Shown: one piece after another, positions 18,471-27,384 of the stretch | How the letters are laid out: each line of letters begins with the position of its first letter | Numbering within the stretch: the stretch's first letter is position 1 | DNA from: Paenibacillus sp. SY21-1 | Lineage (GTDB): Bacteria; Bacillota; Bacilli; Paenibacillales; Paenibacillaceae | Direction: 5' to 3' | Length of the DNA stretch: 64,000 nucleotides | Assembly (NCBI RefSeq): GCF_005222705.1 | Contig: NZ_STGF01000026.1 | Coordinates: 52,350-116,349, forward strand | Translations under genes and position numbers: made by a program | The notes under the pieces: generated by a model | Database searches by the model: none | Told to the model about the DNA's origin: nothing | The model's input: only the letters and a program-made list of their open reading frames with translations

Positions 18471-18986
18471 CTAGGCGTTCAAAGCCTGTTTCAGCTCATC
18501 CGGAGAACGATCCCACCATTGCGGATTATGCTCGATGAGCAGCTTTTGGAGCGCCGCCTTCTCCACATCGCCAAGCTCTCCCAGAATATATCTGCGCTTG
18601 ATGGCATAATCAAGCTTGTTTACATGATCCGCGAGAATTTTCCAGCCTCGGCGCGCTTCTGTATCAATGAGCATTTCGCACGCTGTTGCCCCTGCATAAA
18701 AAGCGCCCTCCTCCTTGCGGTCGACGGCTACCCATACGATCCAGCATTGGCGGCCGTTCGGCGTATCTTCCTTGTTCGGCGTGAACTTGATGCCGCGCTC
18801 CACCTTGCTCTTCGCATGCATCGCCCCAACATCGATGTAAGCGACTCCGTCGTCGATAATGACGCAGGCTACATCGCTTAAATCGATAGAACCCGCTCCG
18901 AAGCCTTTATGTTTTTTGCTGCTCACTACGTTGAGCGACAATTTCTTTTTCTCCGGCTGTGCCGCTTGCTCTTGCTCCTCTGACAT
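18471..18986 (-). CDS. ywhD: YwhD family protein
   Basis: A 171-residue soluble protein matching Bacillus YwhD in length and pattern (SLNVVSSKKHKGFGAGSIDL, YIDVGAMHAKSKVERGIKF, WIVWVAVDR.., YYGATACEM-like region). Its function is unknown; in Bacillus it lies near penicillin-binding and spermidine genes. ATG 18986 is chosen because AAGGTGG sits eight bases upstream; starts further up lack a ribosome site. Divergent from the M1 peptidase gene, with about 105 bases between them. Confidence 0.85.
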   Translation of the reverse strand: MSEEQEQAAQPEKKKLSLNVVSSKKHKGFGAGSIDLSDVACVIIDDGVAYIDVGAMHAKSKVERGIKFTPNKEDTPNGRQCWIVWVAVDRKEEGAFYAGATACEMLIDTEARRGWKILADHVNKLDYAIKRRYILGELGDVEKAALQKLLIEHNPQWWDRSPDELKQALNA

Positions 18987-19090
18987 GCGCATGACCACCT
19001 TCCCATACAATAATTCCATTTTAGCTAATAATCGTGCAAAAGCAAACATATACATGCTGTAGATGCTTGTCAACGGGAGGGAAACGTTCT

Positions 19091-21106
19091 ATGACTCCAC
19101 GCTATGTCAAACCGCTTTTATTCGTAATTCTCGCAGTCGTTCTGCTCGGCTTGTCCGTTCAGCACGGCTTCGGGGCTGCTTGGCAATCCCAATACATGTA
19201 TGCGTTCGCTCCTGTCCCACTGGCCGAGCAGGCATCCGCCCCTGCCGCAAATTCGGCCAAGCCGCCGGTTGTCCAGGAGCCGAACACCGTCATCACTCCG
19301 CCGCCCCAGACGCTGAGCAAAAGAGTCGCCCAGTACCACATCAACGTTACGCTGCGAGGAGACGGCAAGCACCTGGACGGCGAACAGTCGGTCACCTGGA
19401 TCAATCCGGGCAAGCAGGCTGTGTCCGAGCTGTACTTTCATTTGTATCCGAATGCCTTTCAGTCAGACAAGTCCACCTTTATGAAGGAATCGGGGGGGCA
19501 ATTGCGACAAGACAAAGCCACCGTCAACAGCCTTGGCCACATGCAGCTATTGACCCTTGAAACGCTTAACGGCGAAAGCCTGCTGCCTCGCCTCCATTTC
19601 GTACAGCCGGACGACGGCAACGCCGCCGACTATACGCTCGCGAAGCTTAGACTGCCCGAGCCTGTAGCGCCAGGCAAGGACGTAACGCTGCGGATGACCT
19701 TTGAGGTGAAGCTGCCCGAGGTATTCGCCCGAATGGGGTACTATGGAGATTTTGTCATGGCGGGCCAGTGGTTCCCCAAGCTTGCCGCTTACGAGACGGC
19801 GGGCACGCGCGGACGGGCGGCGGAAGGCTGGAATACGCATCAATACCATGGGAACTCGGAGTTTTACAGCGATTTCGGCATATACAGCGTGCAAATTCAC
19901 GTTCCCGAGGCTTATACGGTAGCCGCAACCGGCTTTCAAACCAAGCCGATCGCAGTCAAGGACGGTCTCAAAAGCTATCAGTTCTATGCCGACGACGTTC
20001 ACGATTTTGCCTGGTCGGCCTCGCCGAATTTTGTATACGCCGAGGACGCTTATTCGGACAAAGGTATTCCCGGCGTGCGAATCAAACTGTATCTCGATCC
20101 TGCGCATGAAGGATTGAAGGACCGGTATATGCATGCGGCCAAATCGGCGTTATCCAGCTACGCCCGCTGGTATGGCGAATATCCGTACAGCACGCTGTCC
20201 ATCGTCGTTCCTCCCAAGGGTGCGAACGGCGCAGGCGGCATGGAATATCCGACGCTTATTACCGCTTTTTCGGCAGAGAAAGAAAATCCAGGCTATGATT
20301 TGGAACGAACGGTTGTGCATGAAATCGGCCATCAATATTGGTACGGCATGGTTGCATCCAATGAGTTCGAGGAAGCGTGGCTGGATGAAGGCTTCACCTC
20401 CTACGCCGAGGACAAGGTAATGGAAACCGCGTACGGACTGGAGCCCAACCTGCGCATGGAGGCCAGCTATATGACCGATCCGGCTCCGCTCAAGCTGCAG
20501 TCCTGGTCGTACAAGAACCATACCCAATACGCAGAAAATGTGTATATGCGCGCCAAGCTGGTGCTTGTTGGCATCGAGAAGCAGGTCGGCAAGCCGATCA
20601 TGCAAAAAATATTGCGAACCTATTTTCAAAAATATAAGTTCAAGCATCCAAGCACCGCCGACTTTCAGCGTGTCGTGGAGCAAGTGACAAAGGAAAAATG
20701 GAACGACTACTTCAGTCAATTTGTGTACGGCAGCCAGATGGCCGATTATGCAGTCGAAGCCGTTCATGTAAAGCCAGTCGAGCAGGATGGCAAACAGCTC
20801 TATGAATCCAATGTGCTGATCAGGCGCCACGGCGGCTGGAACGGCGAAATTCCGGTGCTGCTGCAGTTTACGGACGGAACCAAGCTGTTGAAGGCCTGGA
20901 ACTCCCAAGAGGCGACGATGCGCTATAGCGAGCTTCATACCGATCCCCTGCAATGGGTCCTCGTTGATCCCGGCCATACGAATGTGCTGGATAACAAACA
21001 GATTAACAACTACATGCTGGCGCAGCTGCCGGAAGCGACCCGGACGAGATGGAGCCTCGGCGTCACCAAAATCATTGAGGGACTTATCGGCTCGCTCGGC
21101 TGGTAA
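19091..21106 (+). CDS. M1 family metallopeptidase (gluzincin)
   Basis: A 671-residue predicted zinc aminopeptidase anchored or secreted by one N-terminal hydrophobic segment (residues about 8-28). After an Ala/Pro-rich linker comes the beta-sheet N-terminal domain, then the catalytic domain with GAGGMEYPTL (substrate-amine recognition) and HEIGHQYWYG followed 18 residues later by the third zinc ligand Glu in EAWLDEGF. The C-terminal part is a beta-sandwich. It probably trims extracellular peptides. ATG 19091 has GGGAGGG nine bases upstream. The next gene begins 113 bases after the stop and may be co-transcribed. Confidence 0.9.
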   Translation: MTPRYVKPLLFVILAVVLLGLSVQHGFGAAWQSQYMYAFAPVPLAEQASAPAANSAKPPVVQEPNTVITPPPQTLSKRVAQYHINVTLRGDGKHLDGEQSVTWINPGKQAVSELYFHLYPNAFQSDKSTFMKESGGQLRQDKATVNSLGHMQLLTLETLNGESLLPRLHFVQPDDGNAADYTLAKLRLPEPVAPGKDVTLRMTFEVKLPEVFARMGYYGDFVMAGQWFPKLAAYETAGTRGRAAEGWNTHQYHGNSEFYSDFGIYSVQIHVPEAYTVAATGFQTKPIAVKDGLKSYQFYADDVHDFAWSASPNFVYAEDAYSDKGIPGVRIKLYLDPAHEGLKDRYMHAAKSALSSYARWYGEYPYSTLSIVVPPKGANGAGGMEYPTLITAFSAEKENPGYDLERTVVHEIGHQYWYGMVASNEFEEAWLDEGFTSYAEDKVMETAYGLEPNLRMEASYMTDPAPLKLQSWSYKNHTQYAENVYMRAKLVLVGIEKQVGKPIMQKILRTYFQKYKFKHPSTADFQRVVEQVTKEKWNDYFSQFVYGSQMADYAVEAVHVKPVEQDGKQLYESNVLIRRHGGWNGEIPVLLQFTDGTKLLKAWNSQEATMRYSELHTDPLQWVLVDPGHTNVLDNKQINNYMLAQLPEATRTRWSLGVTKIIEGLIGSLGW

Positions 21107-21219
21107 GGCATCCCCCGCATCCATAAATGCCGCGCTGCAGAGCTTGAGGACGTGCGCAAGCGATCCCGGCAGCTGCGATGAACGCTTCAACTAAAACTGA
21201 CCAGAAAGGAGCGGCTTTG

Positions 21220-22050
21220 ATGAAACTGCATATGAAGCATGGCTGGCAGCTAACGCTAAAACATTTTCACATCGTCATTCTGATGTTTTTGTATCAGCTG
21301 CTGTGGGGCTTTTTTCTCTATCGCTTTGTGGATTCCGTCGTATCCCCGCTGCTGCGGAGATTTCCGGCTAATCATCCGTCAGAAACGGCTGTACAGCTGT
21401 TTCTGACGGAAGCCCAGTTTCAATTGCTAAAAACCGATCTTATTCATCCCTACCTCTGGTTGCTCGCCGGACTGCTCGGCCTCCGCATGCTGCTAACGCC
21501 GCTATTCAATGCAGGACTGCTCTATTCCTTGCAGCATACACGCGAATGGCGCGAAGGCGGCGGCGCCAATACCGGTACCCGCTTCCTCGAAGGCATTCGC
21601 AAGCGCTGGAGGCCTGTCATGCTCCTGTACTGGGCGGAATCGCTCCTCGCCTTGGCCCCGGGCTGCTGGCTGCTGCCGAAGGCGCTGGACGCCATTGTAG
21701 GAAGCGGCTCCTTGCAGGAGCTGCTTGGGGAGCTGCTTCCGGGGGCTGGACTATGGCTCGTATGGGCGGTTGTCCTGCATTTGCTGTCGGTAGCCCTGCA
21801 GTTGGGGGCGGCTTGCGGAGACAAGCTGCTCCCTTCGCTCGTGAGAACGCTTCGCCACTTTTTCACCTATGCCGCAATCTCCTTGGCGCTCTGGGCTATT
21901 GCAGCCGGGCTGGGCTGGGCCGTCTCGGGCTTGTCTATGCTATGGGCCGGCTTGCTGGCGCTGATTGTCCATCAAGGCTACCCGCTCATCCGCACCTTGC
22001 TTAAAGTATGGACGCTGGCCGTACAGACAGAATTCCTCAAATCCCGCTAG
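21220..22050 (+). CDS. polytopic membrane protein, unknown function
   Basis: A 276-residue protein with about five to six TM segments (for example residues 14-35, 75-97, 138-160, 173-200 and 215-265), rich in Leu, Trp and Ala. No transporter or enzyme motif recognised. ATG 21220 has AAAGGAG eight bases upstream; the earlier in-frame ATG 21178 lacks one. It lies between the M1 peptidase and the germination operon in the same orientation; a functional link to either is not shown. Confidence 0.7.
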   Translation: MKLHMKHGWQLTLKHFHIVILMFLYQLLWGFFLYRFVDSVVSPLLRRFPANHPSETAVQLFLTEAQFQLLKTDLIHPYLWLLAGLLGLRMLLTPLFNAGLLYSLQHTREWREGGGANTGTRFLEGIRKRWRPVMLLYWAESLLALAPGCWLLPKALDAIVGSGSLQELLGELLPGAGLWLVWAVVLHLLSVALQLGAACGDKLLPSLVRTLRHFFTYAAISLALWAIAAGLGWAVSGLSMLWAGLLALIVHQGYPLIRTLLKVWTLAVQTEFLKSR

Positions 22051-22293
22051 CGCTGGAGCCAGACTTACCCGGCGCCTCAAGATTGGAAGCTATGCAGCGC
22101 ATGGAAGCCGGCCAGAAGGCAAGTGGGACTGCTGTATAATCTAATAAGCAACAGGCCATGCGGCATTCATGCGCCCTTGGCCTTTTTGGCGCGTTCGATG
22201 GGTCCTCGCTTCCATACGCACATATCCAAGGCACATCTTGGAAACCTTATGGATAAGTTAACGATTGAGGCGCCTATGAAGGGAGTTCATGCG

Positions 22294-23868
22294 ATGAAGG
22301 CCGACGATACTCAAGTGCAGCAGCCGGGCGGAGGGTCGGAGCCCTCTCTATCCGCCCCCGGCGCAGCGGCGGGCTCGACAGGCCAATCAAGCTCAAGCGG
22401 CGGAGAATGCGGACAGCCCTTCGCCACCGACCTGCAGTCTAACCTTCAAAGCTTGAAAAACGCTTTTGGCCAGTATGCCGGCCTTACCTTTCACGCTTTT
22501 CAGATTCGCGATACGGATGCCATGCTCATTTTTGACCCAACGGTTTGCGATACCGATGCGCTGGACCGGCTCGTGCTTATCCCGCTGCTGGAACGATACC
22601 CCGTTGATCGCAAAATTGAGATCGACCAGCTGCGCAGCGTCGTGCCGGTCTCGAAGTCGGCCTTCCTTGCAACGGTTCAGCAAGCCGTAAACGCCATTGC
22701 GAGCGGACAGCCCGTTTTGCTCATAGACGGCGAAGCCAGAGCCGCAGCATATGGCTTGCAGCAATACGAGCACCGCAATGTAGACGAGCCAAGCGCAGAA
22801 TCGACCATTCGCGGACCGCGCGAAGGCTTTACGGAGAATATAGGCATCAATCTGTCGCTTATTCGCAAGCGCCTTAAAAATCCCGCTCTAAATGTATGGC
22901 GAGCGACGCTCGGGACGGCGACCGCTACCTCTGTTGCGGTAGTCTATCTGGAAGGAGTCGCAGACCCCGATGTGATTAAAACCGTTCAAGAGAGAATAAC
23001 ACGAATGGAAACGGATCGCATTCTGGAGAGCAGCTACATAGAGGAACAGATCATAGAATCGCCATACTCGCCTTTTCCGCAGCTGGTGAATACCGAGAGG
23101 CCGGATGTTGTCTGCGCCAACCTGCTGGAAGGGAAGTTCGCCATACTGACGGACGGCACGCCATTTGCGCTAATTGCTCCCGTCACCTTTTTCTCTATGC
23201 TTCAATCGGCAGAGGACTATTACCAGCACTTCCTAATGAGCACCTTTATCCGGTGGCTGCGTTATGCCTTCTACTTTATATCCTTGCTGCTGCCATCGTT
23301 TTATATCGCGATCACGACCTACCATCAGGAAATGATTCCGACCGTGCTCCTCTTGAGCATCGCCAAAGCAAGGGAGGAAATTCCGTTCCCCGCCCTGATT
23401 GAAGCGCTTATTATGGAGCTTGTATTCGAAGCGCTGAGGGAGGCGGGCATCCGACTGCCCAAGCAGGTTGGCGCGGCAGTCAGTATCGTAGGAGCGCTTA
23501 TTATCGGACAAGCCGCCACATCCGCAGGCATCGTCTCGGCTCCCATGGTCATCGTGGTGGCGGCAACCGGCATCGCCTCCTTCATGATCCCCCGCTACTC
23601 GGCCGGCATCGCTTCCCGGCTTTTGCGCTTTCCGATCATGATTATGTCGGGAACGATGGGATTAATCGGACTCATGCTCAGCCTGATTCTGATTATCGTG
23701 CATCTCAGCGGACTTCGCTCCTTCGGAACGCCGTACTTTTCGCCGCTTGCTCCCGCCTCGGGCGGATTGCTACGCGATGTATTGTGGCGGGCTCCGCAGA
23801 ACATCACGGCCAGAGGGCGGAAAACGGCGAATGCGCCCGAAGATAAGGAACAAACCGACCACGTATGA
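22294..23868 (+). CDS. spore germination receptor A subunit (GerAA/GerKA family)
   Basis: A 524-residue A subunit of a nutrient germinant receptor, expected in the spore inner membrane. A low-complexity N-terminus (Gly/Ser/Gln-rich, about 40 residues) precedes the soluble domain. The family signature appears as REGFTENIGINLSLIRKRLKN, followed by EGVADPDVI and TERPDVVCANLLEGKFAIL. The C-terminal half has about five TM helices with YHQEMIPTVLLLSIAKAREEIPFP. ATG 22294 is chosen for the GAAGGGAG eight bases upstream. First gene of a four-gene receptor operon. Confidence 0.95.
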   Translation: MKADDTQVQQPGGGSEPSLSAPGAAAGSTGQSSSSGGECGQPFATDLQSNLQSLKNAFGQYAGLTFHAFQIRDTDAMLIFDPTVCDTDALDRLVLIPLLERYPVDRKIEIDQLRSVVPVSKSAFLATVQQAVNAIASGQPVLLIDGEARAAAYGLQQYEHRNVDEPSAESTIRGPREGFTENIGINLSLIRKRLKNPALNVWRATLGTATATSVAVVYLEGVADPDVIKTVQERITRMETDRILESSYIEEQIIESPYSPFPQLVNTERPDVVCANLLEGKFAILTDGTPFALIAPVTFFSMLQSAEDYYQHFLMSTFIRWLRYAFYFISLLLPSFYIAITTYHQEMIPTVLLLSIAKAREEIPFPALIEALIMELVFEALREAGIRLPKQVGAAVSIVGALIIGQAATSAGIVSAPMVIVVAATGIASFMIPRYSAGIASRLLRFPIMIMSGTMGLIGLMLSLILIIVHLSGLRSFGTPYFSPLAPASGGLLRDVLWRAPQNITARGRKTANAPEDKEQTDHV

Positions 23869-23885
23869 ATGGAGGATCAGCCGCT

Positions 23886-24998
23886 ATGCCAGAAAGAGGA
23901 ACAATATCATCCGCTCAATTGGCCATAATGATGATCCCTGTCGTGTTGGCCACATCCATTCTCTCCGTGCCAAGCACAACAATGGCTTTGGCCGGACAAG
24001 AGATGTGGGCCACCCCCCTTGTCGCTACGCTGCCCGGCCTGTTATGCGTGTGGCTCGCGTTCGGCCTGCAGCGGCTATATCCCGGCGAGACGATCATGGG
24101 CGCGTGTATAGGCGCTTTGGGGAAGTGGGGCGGCAAGCTGGCCGGCTTGGTCGTCCTCTACTACACGGTGCAATTAACCGGAGTCATTATCCGTCTGTAC
24201 GGCGAGTTTGTAGCCGACAGCGCGTTGCCGGAAACGCCGCTATTCGCCATCATGGGGACAATGACTGCGGTCTGCATCGTCAATGTGCGGTCGGGCATTG
24301 AAGTGGTCGGAAGAAGCTCGCAGTTTCTGGTGGCGTTGTTCGTCTTGCTGGCCTCCCTGCTGTTTTTGCTGCTTATCGGCGATCTGGACCCGCAAAATAT
24401 GCTGCCGCTATGGGAAGGCCGTCTGTTGGCTGCGATGAAAGGCAGCATTGCTCCGAGCAGCTGGATTTCCGAGTACATTTTTATTGGTTTCCTGATCCCG
24501 CTGGTCAGCAATCGGGAACGTCTTCATCGTCACATGCTCTATTCGGTGTTATTCGTGGTTATAGCGATGATTGTGACCAATGTCGTCTGTCTGATGCTGA
24601 TGGGCGGGTTAACCGACAGCTTTCAATATCCGGTCATGATTGCCGCCCGCTATATTTCAATCGCCGACTTTATGCAGCATCTGGAGGCTATAGTCATTGC
24701 CATCTGGATATCGGGCGTATTCGTCAAAATTTCCTTTTTTCTATATGTCCTTTCACGCTCTACTGCGGAATGGCTGGGCATCGCCAGCTCAAAGCCGCTT
24801 GTGCTTCCGCTTGCCGTGCTCTGTCTGGCTTTCGCGGTATGGTCTGCCGACAGCCAGCTGGAATTTGCGCGCATCTATGGAATGATGGGCAACGTCTACA
24901 CGTTGACGATGCTGCTGGTTCTGCCTGCGCTCCTGTACGCGGTCGGACTGCTCAAGCGATGGATGCTCACGCCCAAATCGAAGGAGACGTCATCATGA
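23886..24998 (+). CDS. spore germination receptor B subunit (GerAB, amino-acid permease-like)
   Basis: A 370-residue integral membrane protein with ten TM helices of the APC-type GerAB family, the likely germinant-binding subunit. Typical features are ISSAQLAIMMIPVVLAT in helix 1 and AIWISGVFVKISFFLY in helix 8. ATG 23886 is chosen over 23865 because GGAGG precedes it by ten bases. The intergenic gap from subunit A is 17 bases, and the stop overlaps the subunit C ATG (ATGA), so the subunits are translationally coupled. Confidence 0.94.
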   Translation: MPERGTISSAQLAIMMIPVVLATSILSVPSTTMALAGQEMWATPLVATLPGLLCVWLAFGLQRLYPGETIMGACIGALGKWGGKLAGLVVLYYTVQLTGVIIRLYGEFVADSALPETPLFAIMGTMTAVCIVNVRSGIEVVGRSSQFLVALFVLLASLLFLLLIGDLDPQNMLPLWEGRLLAAMKGSIAPSSWISEYIFIGFLIPLVSNRERLHRHMLYSVLFVVIAMIVTNVVCLMLMGGLTDSFQYPVMIAARYISIADFMQHLEAIVIAIWISGVFVKISFFLYVLSRSTAEWLGIASSKPLVLPLAVLCLAFAVWSADSQLEFARIYGMMGNVYTLTMLLVLPALLYAVGLLKRWMLTPKSKETSS

Positions 24999-26221
24999 GA
25001 GGTTGCAGCAGGCCGCGCCGCCTCCTGCGCCTACGCTTGCTCGGCGTACTTGCATTCTCCTTGAGTTGCCTGACCCTTCAGGGCTGCTGGGACCGAACGG
25101 AAATCAACGACATCACCATCATCCTGGCAATGGGCATCGATCGCATCGATAAAAATCAGGTGCAGGTATCGGCGCAAATCTTCATCCCGAGGCAGAGCGG
25201 AAGCAGCGCAAGCGGAATGAGCGCGGATAGCGGCGGTTCGCCGAACAATACCACGATCGTACAGACCGCCGAAGGCGACAACCTCGCGGAAGCCGTAAAT
25301 CTGCTGCAGAGAAAGCTGTCCCGTCATGTGTTCTGGGGACACTGCGAGGCTATCGTCATCGGCAAGGAAGCGGCGGCTAAAGGAATACGGTCCTATCTGG
25401 ACTTTATGCTGCGGTACAATCAAATTCGCGAGCACGCTTACGTTTATTTCAGCGACAAGCCCGCCAAAGAAATACTTGCTCTGCTCCCGCCGCTGGAGCG
25501 AAGCTCTGCCGAGGTGCTGCGGGAGATGGGCAACATGAAGCTAGGCACCAGGGTGACGGTGCTTAACCTTGCCGAGCAAATACAAGGCAATAGCGAATCG
25601 GTTGTTTTGTCCAGGCTCGGCGTTGTCCCTCCCGAAAAAGGCAAACAGCCGAACGCCACCTTGCCCTATATCCGCGGGCTGGCGCTGTTCGACAAAGACC
25701 GTTATGTGAAATCGGTCGATTTGAATAAAACGGTCGGTATTCTGCTGCTGACCAACCAGCTGGAGAATATTATTTTTTCGATCAAAACGGATGCAAAAGA
25801 CGAATACCTCTCGATTCAGGGGAGCAATATCCATACGTCCTTTACGCCCCATATTCAAGACGGGATCTGGAGCATGGCTATAAAAATCGTCATGAAGGGC
25901 GAGGTTGTACTGCTGTACACCGATCAATCCCTGATTATTCCCAGCAAACAAAAGGAGATGGAGCGGCTGTGGACGCAGCAGATGCGGGAGGTCGTTGAAA
26001 GCATATTGAAGGAGGTCCAGAAGGAGCTTCGGATCGACCTGTTTCATTTCGCCGACGAGTTCGCCAGGCACTATCCCGCTGAGTGGAGACAGGCCAAAAA
26101 GAGCTGGCGCGAGCTGTTTCCTTCCGTCGGCACGTCCGTCACCATTGAAGCGACGCTTGACCGAATCGGCAAATCGTCCAGTCCGCAAGGGATTCCACAG
26201 GAAAGCACCCAAACCAATTGA
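24995..26221 (+). CDS. spore germination receptor C subunit (GerAC lipoprotein)
   Basis: A 408-residue lipoprotein subunit of the receptor. Signal sequence RLLRLRLLGVLAFSLSCLTLQGC with lipobox LQGC, immediately followed by the family hallmark WDRTEINDI. The three-domain GerAC fold is suggested by KEILALLPPLERSSAEVLREM and RLWTQQMREVVESILKEVQKE. ATG 24995 overlaps the B-subunit stop and has AAGGAG upstream; the open frame extends far upstream as a shadow of gerB and is not used. Confidence 0.94.
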   Translation: MRGCSRPRRLLRLRLLGVLAFSLSCLTLQGCWDRTEINDITIILAMGIDRIDKNQVQVSAQIFIPRQSGSSASGMSADSGGSPNNTTIVQTAEGDNLAEAVNLLQRKLSRHVFWGHCEAIVIGKEAAAKGIRSYLDFMLRYNQIREHAYVYFSDKPAKEILALLPPLERSSAEVLREMGNMKLGTRVTVLNLAEQIQGNSESVVLSRLGVVPPEKGKQPNATLPYIRGLALFDKDRYVKSVDLNKTVGILLLTNQLENIIFSIKTDAKDEYLSIQGSNIHTSFTPHIQDGIWSMAIKIVMKGEVVLLYTDQSLIIPSKQKEMERLWTQQMREVVESILKEVQKELRIDLFHFADEFARHYPAEWRQAKKSWRELFPSVGTSVTIEATLDRIGKSSSPQGIPQESTQTN

Positions 26222-26236
26222 CGGGAGTGAGCTTGC

Positions 26237-26446
26237 ATGATCGCATACAGCGTTACGGGCGTTATGTTACTGGGCGCTGCGACGATATGGGCGGGCTTTC
26301 GCGAAACGAAGGATAAAAAAACGAGACGCAGCATCATGGCCTTGAGCGCTATATCCGCTATCCTATTTTGTCTGCTGCTGTATAAGCCTGACCTCCCGGG
26401 ACCAACGCAGCTGCTGAGGCTGCTGTTCGGATGGACAAGCTCCTGA
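26237..26446 (+). CDS. small two-TM protein, candidate D subunit of the germination receptor
   Basis: A 69-residue protein with two TM helices (residues about 3-20 and 33-49) separated by a charged loop (RETKDKKTRRS). It lies 15 bases after the C subunit with its own GGGAG ribosome site. Small two-TM D subunits are encoded beside many Bacillus germinant receptor operons and tune receptor response; size, topology and position fit, sequence similarity was not testable. Confidence 0.7.
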   Translation: MIAYSVTGVMLLGAATIWAGFRETKDKKTRRSIMALSAISAILFCLLLYKPDLPGPTQLLRLLFGWTSS

Positions 26447-26545
26447 TATTGGCGCCGTGCATCCGTATATCCAACACGAACGAAAACGGCCCAAACGACA
26501 AAAAAGCGGTGGAAATAACGCAAGGTTTCATGAGAATTATTAAAA

Positions 26546-26740
26546 AATGGCGATAAAGGAAGGAGATCCGTGAAATAAATCGAATATCTCTTCCAGTGAA
26601 ATTTAATAATTGCCTAATTTCCTTACTGGAATACGGGGGAACCATCCTGGGTGAATTGATTTTGACGTCTGGCTTTCCAGCGCCTGTGAAATCATAGGGG
26701 ACCTTCAACCGAACCCCACAGCTAACCTCGTCGGCATTGG
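26546..26740 (+). promoter_or_regulatory. cyclic di-AMP riboswitch (ydaO/yuaA class)
   Basis: The leader contains the conserved elements of the class in order: a hairpin TTCCAGT/ACTGGAA, CGGGGGAACC, GGTGAATT, then AACCGAACCCCACAGC and TAACCTCGTCGGC. A closing helix can form between AATGGCGA (26546) and TCGGCATT (26731) with one mismatch. In Bacillota this riboswitch turns off cell-wall hydrolase and osmolyte genes when c-di-AMP is high. Here it leads directly into an NlpC/P60 hydrolase, the classic pairing. Exact ends are approximate. Confidence 0.88.
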
Positions 26741-26755
26741 AAGGAGCTTCACCAA

Positions 26756-27232
26756 TTGAAAAAGATTACCGTATTGCTCGCGGGTCTGATCGTTGCAGTG
26801 GCTTTCCAAGCGGGAAGCGTTTTCGCAGACTCCAAAATGAACGGATATATCGATGGCGTTATCGGTAGTCCGTACAAAAGCGGCGGAACAACCGCCAAAG
26901 GATTCGATTGCTCAGGCTTCACCTCGTACATATTCGACAAAATGGGCATCGATCTTCCGCGTACTTCCTCATCGCAAGCACAGGCAGGAACAAAGGTTGC
27001 CAAGGGCGACCTGCAACCGGGAGACCTGGTGTTCTTCGACACGGTCGGCGGCAACAACAGCTCCATTTCCCATGTTGGCATTTACATCGGAGACGGCAAG
27101 TTCGCGCACTCCTCCTCAAGCAGAGGCGTCGTGACAGACAAGCTGAACTCCTCTTATTATGAGACTCGTTATGTCACGGCACGCCGCGTCATGAGCAACG
27201 AGACTTTCGAAGCATTTGCCAGCGAACAATAG
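26756..27232 (+). CDS. secreted NlpC/P60 cell-wall endopeptidase
   Basis: A 158-residue exported hydrolase: signal peptide (residues 1-24, cleavage after VFA) and one NlpC/P60 domain. The catalytic Cys is C52 in GFDCSGF, His H106 in ISHVGIYIG, and the third polar residue H118 in KFAHSS. It cleaves peptide stems of peptidoglycan (typically D-Glu-to-diamino acid bonds). It starts at TTG 26756, nine bases after AAGGAG, which lies at the very end of the c-di-AMP riboswitch, so ribosome access could be part of control. Own terminator at 27280. Confidence 0.94.
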   Translation: MKKITVLLAGLIVAVAFQAGSVFADSKMNGYIDGVIGSPYKSGGTTAKGFDCSGFTSYIFDKMGIDLPRTSSSQAQAGTKVAKGDLQPGDLVFFDTVGGNNSSISHVGIYIGDGKFAHSSSSRGVVTDKLNSSYYETRYVTARRVMSNETFEAFASEQ

Positions 27233-27279
27233 GACAGGCGTCGGAATGGCCATCTGGCACTTCCCGGTCCGGTCAACAT

Positions 27280-27330
27280 AGCCGCAGCAGCATGTCGCAT
27301 CGCGACATCATGCATGCGGCTTTGTTGTTT
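27280..27330 (+). terminator. intrinsic terminator after the NlpC/P60 gene
   Basis: Stem AGCCGC...ATGTCG / CGACAT...GCGGCT (27280-27321), followed by TTGTTGTTT. Confidence 0.75.
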
Positions 27331-27384
27331 CGTATCCGTCCTCCGTCCATTCATACCCCGTCCCCAGGGAGAGGAGCTTGATTC

